Positions 44,701 through 52,220 of a stretch of DNA of 64,000 nt are shown here, piece by piece. The DNA comes from Flavobacteriales bacterium (GTDB lineage: Bacteria > Bacteroidota > Bacteroidia > Flavobacteriales_F > PHOS-HE28). How positions within the stretch are numbered: position 1 is the first letter of the stretch; each line of letters starts with the position of its first letter. Where the stretch lies: assembly GCA_024103275.1 (NCBI GenBank), contig JAGFIV010000095.1, positions 48,075-112,074 on the forward strand, in the 5' to 3' direction. A program made the translations under genes and the position numbers. Under the pieces are notes generated by a model. The model was not told where the DNA came from, did no database searches, and worked only from the letters and a program-made list of their open reading frames with translations.

Positions 44701-45243
44701 GTCGATGTATCGTTGATGGGGGCCAACAGCGTGACGGCCACCGCGGACCCCGGCGAAGTGTTGCCCGGCACGACGGTGCAGCTGCAGGCCACGCCGCCCA
44801 CGGGGGTCTCCTACAGCTGGCAGCCCGCAGGCTCGGTGAGCGATCCCGGCATCGCCGATCCCACGGCCACGGTATCGGCCACCACCACCTTCACGGTAAC
44901 GGTGAGCGACGGCATCTGCACGGCACTGGCCTCCGTGACGGTGAACGTGCACGAACTGGTCTGTGGCGACCCGGACATTTTCGTGCCCGATGCCTTCACG
45001 CCCAATGGTGACGGCAACAACGACCAGCTGTTCGTGCGGGGGCGCCACATTACGGCGATGGATTTCCGGGTGTTTGACCGCTGGGGCGAGGTGGTGTTCG
45101 CCACGAAAGACCAAGGCGAAGGATGGGACGGGCGCTACAAGGGCAAGCCCGTTGACCCCGCTGTGTATGTGTACTGGCTGACGGCGCAATGTGCGGACGG
45201 ACAGGAGTATTTCGCGAAGGGGAACGTGACAGTGATCAAATGA
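41725..45243 (+). CDS. Propeller/PKD surface protein with T9SS type B C-terminal domain
   Basis: A 1172-residue secreted protein. Signal peptide, then the N-terminal domain starting [20 protein letters not shown], a type I know as DUF7948. SBBP-type propeller repeats fill residues 230-740 ([57 protein letters not shown]). A PKD domain ([20 protein letters not shown]) follows at about 765-822 and Ig-like modules next. The last 90 residues are the type B sorting domain: [52 protein letters not shown]. The start at 41725 is chosen from the signal peptide and promoter; the frame is open back to 41575. A PorP/SprF and an OmpA gene follow, as in the cassette upstream. Confidence 0.9.
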   Translation: [1172 protein letters not shown]

Positions 45244-45244
45244 G

Positions 45245-45285
45245 AAACCGGAAGCTGGAAGTTGAAAGCTGAACCACGAAACGGG
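45245..45285 (+). repeat. Degenerate 7-base array (GGAAGCT/GGAAGTT/GAAAGCT)
   Basis: Directly after a stop codon, GGAAGCTGGAAGTTGAAAGC and on, in 7-base steps, then the related CCACGAAACGGGAAATGG. It is the reverse complement type of the array at 59801. AT-richer than the flanks. Confidence 0.6.
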
Positions 45286-45316
45286 AAATGGCGGGTGCGC
45301 CACGACGTGTGCGGGT

Positions 45317-45384
45317 TTGGTAAGGGAGGTAAGGGAGGTAAGGGAGGTAAGGGAAGTTAGGAAGGTGATGGAGGCAAGGGGAGC
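45317..45384 (+). repeat. 9-base array (GTAAGGGAG), four exact units plus degenerate ones
   Basis: GTAAGGGAGGTAAGGGAGGT and two further 9-base units, then decaying copies (GGAAGTTAG, GAAGGTGATG, GAGGCAAGG). It ends at the presumed start of the second PorP/SprF gene, and lies in the same open frame as it, encoding VREVREVREVR. Confidence 0.75.
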
Positions 45385-45385
45385 A

Positions 45386-46549
45386 ATGGCAGCACTTGAT
45401 GTACGGGGATCCATCCGGGTACCCCGGGCTTCCCTGGCCTGGCCCTCCACCTCCACCGAACGCCCCACACGTTCCTCTTTCACCCCGCACTTCCTTCCGG
45501 CTTCACCCTCCTTTCCCACATCGCCCACCTCTCCCACATCACCCACCTCACGTCTCTTCGCACTTCTTGCCCTCCTTCTCGGCATCAGCCTTCACGCGCA
45601 GGACATCCATTTCTCGCAGTTCTTCAACGCACCCTACGCCCAGTCACCGGCCAATATCGGGCAGTTCGACGGGCAGTACCGGCTGGGGGCCATCTACCGC
45701 CAGCAATGGCGGAGCGTGACGGTGCCTTACAGCACCTTCGGCATGGGCGGCGATGCGGCCGGCGTGGCCGGCGTTGAGGGCCTGGGCGTTGGGGCCTGGT
45801 TGTACAACGACCGGGCGGGCACCTCGCGGCTGAACACGTTCCACGCGGACCTGGGCGCCAGCTGGGGCCTTGCGCTGGATGCCGGCAAGACCGACCGGAT
45901 CATCCTCGGTGTGCAGGCCGGGTACAGCCATGCGGCCATCGATTACGGTGCGTTGCGCTTCGACGCGCAGTACAACGGGTTCAGCTACGACCCCATGCTC
46001 GGCACCGGCGAGGAATTCCCGCGCACCTCGCGCTCGCGTGCCGACCTGCACGCCGGCATCGGGTTCCGCCATGCGCCCGCGAAACGCCGGAACTTCACCG
46101 CGGGACTGGCACTCTTCAACCTGACCACGCCCGACGTTTCCCTGTTCGAGGGTGAGCCCTCTCCCTTGGACATGCGGGGCGTGGTACACGCGGGCGGCCA
46201 ATTCCCCGTGGGCGAAAGGGTGGACCTGATGCCGCGGCTGCAAGGGCAGTCCCAAGGCAAATTCCGCGAACTGGACCTGGGGATGGTACTGCGCTACATC
46301 ATGCTCGACCAATGGGGGCTTGTGCGGGCCCTGCAGGGCGGGCTCTTCATGCGGGCCAAGGATGCGGGCTACCTGTATGCCGGCCTCGAGCATGATGATT
46401 GGACCATCGGCATCAGCTACGACATCAACTTGAGCCGCCTGGAGCCCGCGAGCCGGAACCGCGGCGGCATCGAGGTGACGGCCATCCGTGTATTCCGCAA
46501 GCGGCCGCCCGTGCCGGTGCGCTACAAAGCCTGCCCGGACCAGCTATGA
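45386..46549 (+). CDS. PorP/SprF family protein with repeat-extended N terminus
   Basis: A PorP/SprF outer-membrane barrel protein. The mature part starts at QDIHFSQFFNAPYAQSPANI and continues with RLGAIYRQQWRSVTVPYSTF and GLGVGAWLYNDRAGTS, the usual family segments. The signal peptide core is RLFALLALLLGISLHAQ. No ATG lies near it: in-frame ATGs are at 45368 and 45386, which put 54-60 extra residues before the signal core. These residues are low complexity (PTSPTSPTS) and come from repeat-array DNA at 45481-45550. The start is therefore unresolved; 45386 is a placeholder (387 residues). The start codon of the next gene overlaps this stop (ATGA). Confidence 0.8.
   Translation: MAALDVRGSIRVPRASLAWPSTSTERPTRSSFTPHFLPASPSFPTSPTSPTSPTSRLFALLALLLGISLHAQDIHFSQFFNAPYAQSPANIGQFDGQYRLGAIYRQQWRSVTVPYSTFGMGGDAAGVAGVEGLGVGAWLYNDRAGTSRLNTFHADLGASWGLALDAGKTDRIILGVQAGYSHAAIDYGALRFDAQYNGFSYDPMLGTGEEFPRTSRSRADLHAGIGFRHAPAKRRNFTAGLALFNLTTPDVSLFEGEPSPLDMRGVVHAGGQFPVGERVDLMPRLQGQSQGKFRELDLGMVLRYIMLDQWGLVRALQGGLFMRAKDAGYLYAGLEHDDWTIGISYDINLSRLEPASRNRGGIEVTAIRVFRKRPPVPVRYKACPDQL
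45481..45550 (+). repeat. Degenerate array TCCCACATC/GCCCACCTC in the 5' part of the PorP/SprF frame
   Basis: Units TCCCACATCGCCCACC and TCCCACATCACCCACC follow one another just before the signal-peptide codons of the second PorP/SprF gene. It is C-rich, opposite in strand bias to the G-rich array at 45317, with which it could pair over a 100-base interval. Confidence 0.55.
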
Positions 46550-48489
46550 AGAAACCCCGAATGCGGACCCTGCGGATACCGATGCTGGTGCTGGCCCTGG
46601 TGGCCGTGTCAAGCGGCATGGCCCAGGGCGCGGCGCAGTTCATCACCTGGGGCGACCGCGCCATGGCAATGGGCGAGCACTACGGTGCATCGCGCTATTA
46701 CGGCGAGGCGCTGAAGGAGCAACCGGGGATCATGGACACGCAGTGGAAGTACGCCGAGGCGTGCCGCCTGAGCAACCAGTATGGAGAGGCCGCGCGCTTC
46801 TACGACAAGGTACAAGGCAAGGACCACGGCCGGCGCTATCCGGAAGCCCCGCGCTGGCTGGCGGAAATGCAGATGTGCAGCGGCCACTACGATGATGCCG
46901 CCCGGACCTGGGCCAAGGTGAAACAGAAGGAACGCGACAAACATTCGGTGACGGCGCGGCGCGCGGAGAACGGCATCGCCGGTTGCCGTTTGGCGGAGGA
47001 GGCGGAGCATGACAGCCTCGTGGTGCTTGAGCACCTGCCGATGCCGGCGAACAGCTTCGACAGCGAATTCGGTGCGCGCAGGGGGCCGGACAGCCTGCTG
47101 TACTTCACCTCGTTGCGCGGGGAGTTGAACGCCGATGACGAGGTAAAGGACACCGTGAATTACCGGGCAAGGATCTTCAGGGTGAAGGAGGCGGGCGGCA
47201 AATGGCCCGAACCCGAGGTGCTGCCGGCCAACGTGAACAACGGCCGCAACAACGCCAACAGCACCTGGAGCTTGGACGGGCGTTGGTATTTCTTCAGCCG
47301 CGAGGAAGCCCCGGGCGAATTCGCCATCCATGCGCTGGACCTGCAACACATGGACGATACGGGCACCGCGGTGCTGCGCGTGCCGGGCAGCACAGCAACC
47401 CAGCCCATGGTGGCCGCCTTCGAAGGTGCGGAAATGCTCTTCTTCGCCAGCAACATGCCGGGCGGGCAAGGCGGCATGGACATCTGGCACGGCCTGCTCC
47501 TCGGCAACAAGCTGGTCGATATGAAACCGTTCGGCGCTGCGGTGAACACGCCCGGCAATGAGGTGACGCCCTATTTCGATGCCACCGACAACACGCTCTA
47601 CTTCAGCAGCGATTTCCTGCCCGGGCTGGGCGGCTACGACATTTTCAAGAGCTTCATCGCCGATGACGGGCCCGGCCTCGCGATCAATTTGGGGCCACCC
47701 TTCAACAGCCCGGCCAACGACCTCTACCCGGTGGTGAGCTCCGTTTCCATGTCCGGCTGGCTCACCAGCAACCGCGATGGATCGTTCGCGGAGAAGGGCA
47801 GCACGTGTTGCAACGACCTGTACCGGTACAGGTATCCCGGCCAAGCCAAGGAGCCTCCACCGATCATTGCCGAGGACACCGTGAAGGCCGTCGCGGCGGC
47901 CAAGCGCATCACCTCGCTGCGCGAGAAGCTCCCCATCCGCCTGTACTTCCACAACGACGAGCCCAACCCGCGCAGTTGGGACACCACCACCACACTGGAC
48001 TATGCCGAGACCTTCCGCAGCTACCAGGCCCTGAAGCCGACCTACGATTCGGCCTGGAGCAGCATCGCGGGCGGTAGTGCGGCATTCGATGCCTTCTTCG
48101 CCGACCGTGTGGAAGCGGGCTACGCGCAGCTCAACGACTTCATGGCGTTGCTGGCCGAGGCTTTGGATGAAGGGCAACAGATCACCTTGGTGATCCGCGG
48201 TTACGCCAGTCCATTGGCCAAGAGCGATTACAACAAGAACCTTTCCCTAAGGCGCATTGAAAGCCTGGTGAATTACCTGCGCCGGGCGGAAGGGGCCGAG
48301 CTCCTGCCCTACCTGGAAGGCACGGCGGCCAACGGCGGGCGGCTCATCCTGGTGCGCAAGCCCTATGGCAAGAGCACCGCCGACGCCTCCGTAAGCGACC
48401 GGCTGGACGACCTGCGCCACAGCGTGTACAGCGTGGGCGCGGCGAAGGAGCGGCGCATCGAGATCGAGCAGGTGCTGGGGACACCGTAA
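46546..48489 (+). CDS. OmpA-family protein with TPR and PD40 repeats (PorE-like)
   Basis: A 647-residue exported protein. The signal peptide is followed by TPR-like helices at residues 30-130 (HYGASRYYGEALKEQPGIMD, WKYAEACRLSNQYGEAARFY), PD40-type propeller repeats at 150-470 (NSTWSLDGRWYFFSREEAPG, DNTLYFSSDFLPGLGGYDIF) and an OmpA-like domain from about 545: ITLVIRGYASPLAKSDYNKN, LSLRRIESLVNYLRRAEG. This order (TPR, propeller, OmpA) is that of PorE, which ties the T9SS to peptidoglycan in Porphyromonas. It closes the second T9SS cassette. The start overlaps the PorP/SprF stop by four bases. Confidence 0.87.
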   Translation: MKKPRMRTLRIPMLVLALVAVSSGMAQGAAQFITWGDRAMAMGEHYGASRYYGEALKEQPGIMDTQWKYAEACRLSNQYGEAARFYDKVQGKDHGRRYPEAPRWLAEMQMCSGHYDDAARTWAKVKQKERDKHSVTARRAENGIAGCRLAEEAEHDSLVVLEHLPMPANSFDSEFGARRGPDSLLYFTSLRGELNADDEVKDTVNYRARIFRVKEAGGKWPEPEVLPANVNNGRNNANSTWSLDGRWYFFSREEAPGEFAIHALDLQHMDDTGTAVLRVPGSTATQPMVAAFEGAEMLFFASNMPGGQGGMDIWHGLLLGNKLVDMKPFGAAVNTPGNEVTPYFDATDNTLYFSSDFLPGLGGYDIFKSFIADDGPGLAINLGPPFNSPANDLYPVVSSVSMSGWLTSNRDGSFAEKGSTCCNDLYRYRYPGQAKEPPPIIAEDTVKAVAAAKRITSLREKLPIRLYFHNDEPNPRSWDTTTTLDYAETFRSYQALKPTYDSAWSSIAGGSAAFDAFFADRVEAGYAQLNDFMALLAEALDEGQQITLVIRGYASPLAKSDYNKNLSLRRIESLVNYLRRAEGAELLPYLEGTAANGGRLILVRKPYGKSTADASVSDRLDDLRHSVYSVGAAKERRIEIEQVLGTP

Positions 48490-48557
48490 GGGACCGGACG
48501 CAGCCGCTATGCAAAAACCCACCGGTAACCCGGGTTCCACCCACCGTCCACCAAGCC

Positions 48558-49028
48558 ATGAAACCAACCGGCACCACCGTCGAAGAGATCCTCGCCAACA
48601 TCCCTGCGGAGCGGGCCGCGGCCTTCCACAAGCTGCACGCGACCATCGTAAGGAACCTGCCCAAGGGATTTGAGGCGGCCATCAGCTATGGCGGGTTGGG
48701 CTACGTGGTGCCGCATGCCTTGTACCCCGCAGGCTACCATTGCAAGCCCAGCGAGCCCCTGCCCTTCGCCGGCATCGCCTCGCAGAAGCAGTCCATCAAC
48801 TTTTACCACATGGGCATGTATGCGGACAAGGCCTTGATGGATTGGTTCACCGGCGAATACCCCAAGCACTGCAAGCAGAAGCTGGACATGGGCAAGAGCT
48901 GCATCCGCTTCAGGAAGATGGACGACATCCCCTATGCGCTCATCGGCCATTTGATGCGGAAGATGAGCGTGAAGGATTGGATCGGCCTTTACGAGCGCAG
49001 CTTCCTGGCCGGGCCGCGCAGGAATTAG
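48558..49028 (+). CDS. DUF1801 domain protein
   Basis: A 156-residue cytoplasmic protein of the YdhG/DUF1801 type. Signature parts are GFEAAISYGGLGYVVPHALY, SQKQSINFYHMGMYADKALM, and LDMGKSCIRFRKMDDIPYAL. These proteins have a small alpha/beta fold (frataxin/CyaY-like superfamily) and no certain function. It starts 69 bases after the OmpA gene and is convergent with the MFS gene. Confidence 0.85.
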   Translation: MKPTGTTVEEILANIPAERAAAFHKLHATIVRNLPKGFEAAISYGGLGYVVPHALYPAGYHCKPSEPLPFAGIASQKQSINFYHMGMYADKALMDWFTGEYPKHCKQKLDMGKSCIRFRKMDDIPYALIGHLMRKMSVKDWIGLYERSFLAGPRRN

Positions 49029-49054
49029 GTCGGGCCATGGCCGCGCCGCTGTCC

Positions 49055-50272
49055 TCAACCGGGCCCGTTCGCGGCCGGGGCGGCTTCCGCGGATGCCGGG
49101 CGGTCCAGCCGGTGCTTCTCGAACACGCGCCGCGAATTGAACCAGTAGATCAGCAAGGCCGCCAAGGCCAGCAGGCCGGTGCCGATGTACATGTGCGCAA
49201 AGCCATACTGGTCGGCCACCCAGGCCCCGGCGAGCATGCCCGTGCCGATGCCCAGGTCGAAGCCGGTGAGGTAGGTGGAATTGGCCGTGCCGCGCTGGGA
49301 GGCAGGCGCCATGTTGACGTAGATGGTCTGGAGCGCGGGGAACAGGGTGCCGTATCCCAGCCCGATGAGCCCGGCGGAGAAGCAGAACCAGCGGATGTCC
49401 CGGAAGAGGCCGAAGGCAAGAAACCCGGCGGTGATGGCCGCCATGGCCGCCACCATGAGGACGTGCAGATGGCCCCTGTCCACCAACCGGCCCGAGGTGA
49501 CGCGCGAGAGGACGACACCGCCGGCGAGGAACAGGAAGAAGATTCCGGGATTGTGGATGCCGATCTCCCCGGCGTACAGGACGGCGAAGGCCACCAAGGT
49601 GCCCCATCCGAAGGCCACGAAGAGCTGGTTGAACAGGATCGGCAGGGCCTTCACCAGGATGAAGCGGTCCAGCGAGATGGGGGCATGCTCCACCGGGCAT
49701 GGGCGTTCGGGCACGCGGATGAAGAGGATGGCGGCCACCGAAAGCAGGCCCATGGCCAGGGCCGCGGTCACCAGGATGTGGAAGCCATGTGCATCGTAGA
49801 TGGTCACGCCCAAATAGGGGGCCAGGGCCATGGCCAGGTTCATGCTCACGCCGAAATAGCCGATCCCCTCGGCGCGGCGGGCCGGCGGGATGATGTCGAT
49901 GGCCACCGTGTTGGACGATACGGTGGAAAGGCCCCAGAACAGCCCGTGGACGAAGCGGAGGAGGATGAAGAACGCAACGGTGATGGCGAAGTAGTAGCCG
50001 ATGAAGGCCAGCACGAACAACAGGGTGGCCAGCAACAGCATGCGCTTGCGCGGGAAGGTGTCCACCAAGTAGCCGCTGAAGGGGCGGACGAGCAACAGGG
50101 CCAGCACGTAAGAGGAAAGGACCACGCCGATGCGCGTGGGCTCCACCCCCAGTTCCTTGGACAGGAAGATGGGGATGGTGGGCATCAGCAGGCTGAAGGC
50201 GCAGGCCACCAGGAAGTAGCTGAGGCTGGCCACGATGAAATTCCGGTTCCAAAGCTTGCCTTCCACCGCCAT
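49055..50272 (-). CDS. MFS transporter (drug/sugar efflux type)
   Basis: A 405-residue inner-membrane transporter with 12 predicted helices. The N terminus WNRNFIVASLSYFLVACAFS, then STVSSNTVAIDIIPPARRAE and GYFGVSMNLAMALAPYLG, are typical of the MFS efflux group. The substrate cannot be read from sequence. The ATG at 50272 is chosen since TTTCTTTG lies 19 bases upstream; an ATG at 50326 would add 18 polar residues. The reading frame on the other strand is shadow. Confidence 0.85.
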   Translation of the reverse strand: MAVEGKLWNRNFIVASLSYFLVACAFSLLMPTIPIFLSKELGVEPTRIGVVLSSYVLALLLVRPFSGYLVDTFPRKRMLLLATLLFVLAFIGYYFAITVAFFILLRFVHGLFWGLSTVSSNTVAIDIIPPARRAEGIGYFGVSMNLAMALAPYLGVTIYDAHGFHILVTAALAMGLLSVAAILFIRVPERPCPVEHAPISLDRFILVKALPILFNQLFVAFGWGTLVAFAVLYAGEIGIHNPGIFFLFLAGGVVLSRVTSGRLVDRGHLHVLMVAAMAAITAGFLAFGLFRDIRWFCFSAGLIGLGYGTLFPALQTIYVNMAPASQRGTANSTYLTGFDLGIGTGMLAGAWVADQYGFAHMYIGTGLLALAALLIYWFNSRRVFEKHRLDRPASAEAAPAANGPG

Positions 50273-50291
50273 CCGCCCCTGTTTCAGGGTG

Positions 50292-50299
50292 CAAAGAAA
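50292..50299 (-). promoter_or_regulatory. Probable -7 promoter element (TTTCTTTG) for the MFS gene
   Basis: On the reverse strand, TTTCTTTG (one mismatch from TAnnTTTG) lies 19 bases before the ATG at 50272. It supports that start over the ATG at 50326. Confidence 0.4.
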
Positions 50300-50358
50300 C
50301 CATACGCGATGATGCGGCCTGGGCATCCCTGAAGGTTGTTGCCCGTTCGCGCGCTGAT

Positions 50359-50366
50359 TACCTTGC
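50359..50366 (+). promoter_or_regulatory. Probable -7 promoter element for pepE
   Basis: TACCTTGC lies 16 bases before the ATG at 50383. Confidence 0.45.
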
Positions 50367-50382
50367 CGCCCGTTCCGTGGCC

Positions 50383-51090
50383 ATGCGCTTGCTGCTATTG
50401 TCCAATTCCACCATGCCGGGCGGCCCTTTCCTGGGCTGGCCGCAGGAGCATTTGGAACGGTTCCTGGGCACCGGCAAGCGGGTCGCTTTCGTGCCCTTTG
50501 CCGCCATCACCGTCAGCTACGATGACTATGCCGAGCGGGTGCGTGCCGTGCTGGCCCCGATGGGGCACGAGCTCTTCAGCCTGCATGCCGAGGAAGACAA
50601 GGTGAAGGCGCTGAAGAACGCGGATGCGGTGATGGTGGGCGGCGGCAACACCTTCCAGCTGGTGCGCATGCTTTACAACACCGAGCTGATGCGGGCCATC
50701 CGCGTGCGCGTGATGGGCGGCCTGCCGTACGTGGGATGGAGCGCGGGCGGCAACGTGGCCGGCCCCACGATGATGACCACCAACGACATGCCGGTCACCG
50801 AAGTGCCCACCATGCGCACGCTGGGCCTGGTCACGTTCCAGATCAACCCCCACTATACCGATGCCACCTTGGAAGGGCATGGCGGCGAGACGCGCGACCA
50901 GCGCTTGGCGGAATACTTGGCGCTGAACCCGAAGAGCGTCGTGGCGGCACTGCGCGAGGGCACCCTGCTGGACGTGGACGGCGACCGGGTGACCGTGGAA
51001 GGACGGGGCATGCGCGTATTCCGCCACGGGCAAGGGCCCAAGGAGATCGCCGGAGGGGTGGTGCTGCGGGCTTCGCTGGGGGATGCGTGA
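50383..51090 (+). CDS. pepE: Peptidase E (alpha-aspartyl dipeptidase, S51 family)
   Basis: A 235-residue cytoplasmic serine peptidase that hydrolyses Asp-X dipeptides. It begins MRLLLLSNSTMPGGPFLGWP and has VMVGGGNTFQLVRMLYNTEL. The nucleophile Ser is in PYVGWSAGGNVAGPTMMTTN (about 120) and the His in TFQINPHYTDAT (about 157), as in E. coli PepE. A class-I glutamine-amidotransferase-like fold is expected. A GTG at 50377 is an alternative start. It may work with the DPP11-like enzyme at 24971, whose predicted products are X-Asp/Glu dipeptides, although PepE prefers N-terminal Asp. Confidence 0.9.
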   Translation: MRLLLLSNSTMPGGPFLGWPQEHLERFLGTGKRVAFVPFAAITVSYDDYAERVRAVLAPMGHELFSLHAEEDKVKALKNADAVMVGGGNTFQLVRMLYNTELMRAIRVRVMGGLPYVGWSAGGNVAGPTMMTTNDMPVTEVPTMRTLGLVTFQINPHYTDATLEGHGGETRDQRLAEYLALNPKSVVAALREGTLLDVDGDRVTVEGRGMRVFRHGQGPKEIAGGVVLRASLGDA

Positions 51091-51094
51091 GGGG

Positions 51095-51127
51095 GGAGTT
51101 CGGAGTTCGTAGTTTATAGTTCGCGGG
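51095..51127 (+). repeat. Degenerate 7-base array (GAGTTCG/TAGTTTA/TAGTTCG)
   Basis: Just after the pepE stop codon: GAGTTCGGAGTTCGTAGTTT and on, in 7-base steps, AT-richer than the flanks. It is followed by a hairpin-prone GC-rich stretch (GCGGA/TCCGC) and a second array at 51177. Confidence 0.6.
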
Positions 51128-51176
51128 AGGGCCACGCAGCCATGGCTCACAGGCGGAGCTGTCATCCGCGGCCGTG

Positions 51177-51219
51177 GATTTCAAGTTTCCGGTTTCCTGT
51201 TTCAAGTTTTTTCTCTTCA
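51177..51219 (+). repeat. Degenerate 7-base array (TTTCAAG/TTTCCGG/TTTCCTG)
   Basis: TTTCAAGTTTCCGGTTTCCT and on, in 7-base steps, ending in a T-rich run. The T-rich part after the hairpin at 51151-51169 could also make it act as a terminator for pepE. Confidence 0.55.
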
Positions 51220-51275
51220 CCCGGGATCGTTGATCGCTTTCCGTCCACCCCGGATTTCCCGGTGCAGCACCCTTT

Positions 51276-51283
51276 TATGTTCG
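51276..51283 (+). promoter_or_regulatory. Probable -7 promoter element for the mscS-corA pair
   Basis: TATGTTCG, one mismatch from TAnnTTTG, lies 16 bases before the ATG at 51300. Confidence 0.4.
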
Positions 51284-51299
51284 CGTTGCAAACGGTGGC

Positions 51300-52220
51300 A
51301 TGGAGCAGGGCAGCAGCAAGATCGGCCAGTTGATGCACGGCTTGGGGATGGACCTCCTGCTGGTGCTGAAGATCGTCGCGATCCTCTTCGCGGCCTGGTT
51401 CGTGGAACGCTTGATCCACCTGGCCTTGAGGCGCGGCTATGCGAAGGCTAAGGCACAGGGGCGTGAGGAGATGACGCGCTACCGCTTCTTCCGCAACGCG
51501 GTGCGCACGCTGATGGTGATCCTGGCGCTGATCGCCATCGTCTACGTCATTCCTTCCCTGCGGTCGTTGGCGTTCACGCTGTTCGCCGGGGCCGGCATCC
51601 TCGCGGTGGTCATCGGCTTCGCCGCGCAGAAGGCCCTCAGCGACATCATCAGCGGCGTGTTCATCGTGGCCTTCAAGCCCTTCCGCGTCGGCGACCTCAT
51701 CCAGGCGGGCGAGGTGGGCGTGTTCGGCCAGGTGGAGGACATCAACCTGCGGCACACCACCATCCTCACCTTCGAGAACCGCAGGCTGGTGATCCCCAAT
51801 TCCATCCTCAGCGAGGACCGCATCGTCAACAGCAGCATCCGCGACGAGCGGACCTGCGAGTTCATCGAGTTCGACCTCGCCCTGCACGCCGATATCAACC
51901 TGGCCATGGCGCTCATGCAACACCGGGCCTTGCTTCACCCTTCGCGCATCGTCAGCCCCGATGTGGCCACCTCCATGGAAAACCCCGAGGAACCCATCAC
52001 CGTGCGGCTGGTCAAGATCCACGAAGGGGCCATCACGCTGCGCATGTACGTATGGGCCAAGGACCCCGTGGATGCCCGGCGCATGCACTATGACCTGAAC
52101 CAGGCCGTGCTGGAGGATTTCCTGGAGCAGGGCATCCCGTTCGCCCTGCCCATCCGGCGGTCCCTGCAAGGCGATTCCACACGCCCCGTCGTCCCCGCAC
52201 ATGGCCAAGCTGCGCAGTGA
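51300..52220 (+). CDS. Small-conductance mechanosensitive channel (MscS family)
   Basis: A 306-residue inner-membrane channel that opens on membrane stretch during osmotic downshock. It has three N-terminal helices; the pore helix is LFAGAGILAVVIGFAAQKAL, followed by FIVAFKPFRVGDLIQAGEVG and the beta domain with ENRRLVIPNSILSED, both standard marks. It has the basic MscS length without extra domains. The 3' end overlaps corA by 20 bases, so the two are one transcription unit. Confidence 0.93.
   Translation: MEQGSSKIGQLMHGLGMDLLLVLKIVAILFAAWFVERLIHLALRRGYAKAKAQGREEMTRYRFFRNAVRTLMVILALIAIVYVIPSLRSLAFTLFAGAGILAVVIGFAAQKALSDIISGVFIVAFKPFRVGDLIQAGEVGVFGQVEDINLRHTTILTFENRRLVIPNSILSEDRIVNSSIRDERTCEFIEFDLALHADINLAMALMQHRALLHPSRIVSPDVATSMENPEEPITVRLVKIHEGAITLRMYVWAKDPVDARRMHYDLNQAVLEDFLEQGIPFALPIRRSLQGDSTRPVVPAHGQAAQ

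Noticed and set aside
45245..45600. Insertion sequence or transposon remnant at the array region
   Set aside because: No transposase fragment, no terminal inverted repeats and no target-site duplication were seen; only short-unit arrays.
48507..50303. Long open frames on both strands over the MFS gene (530 and 598 codons)
   Set aside because: Only the reverse-strand frame at 49055-50272 gives membrane helices and MFS motifs. The others are low-complexity His/Arg/Gly/Pro translations.
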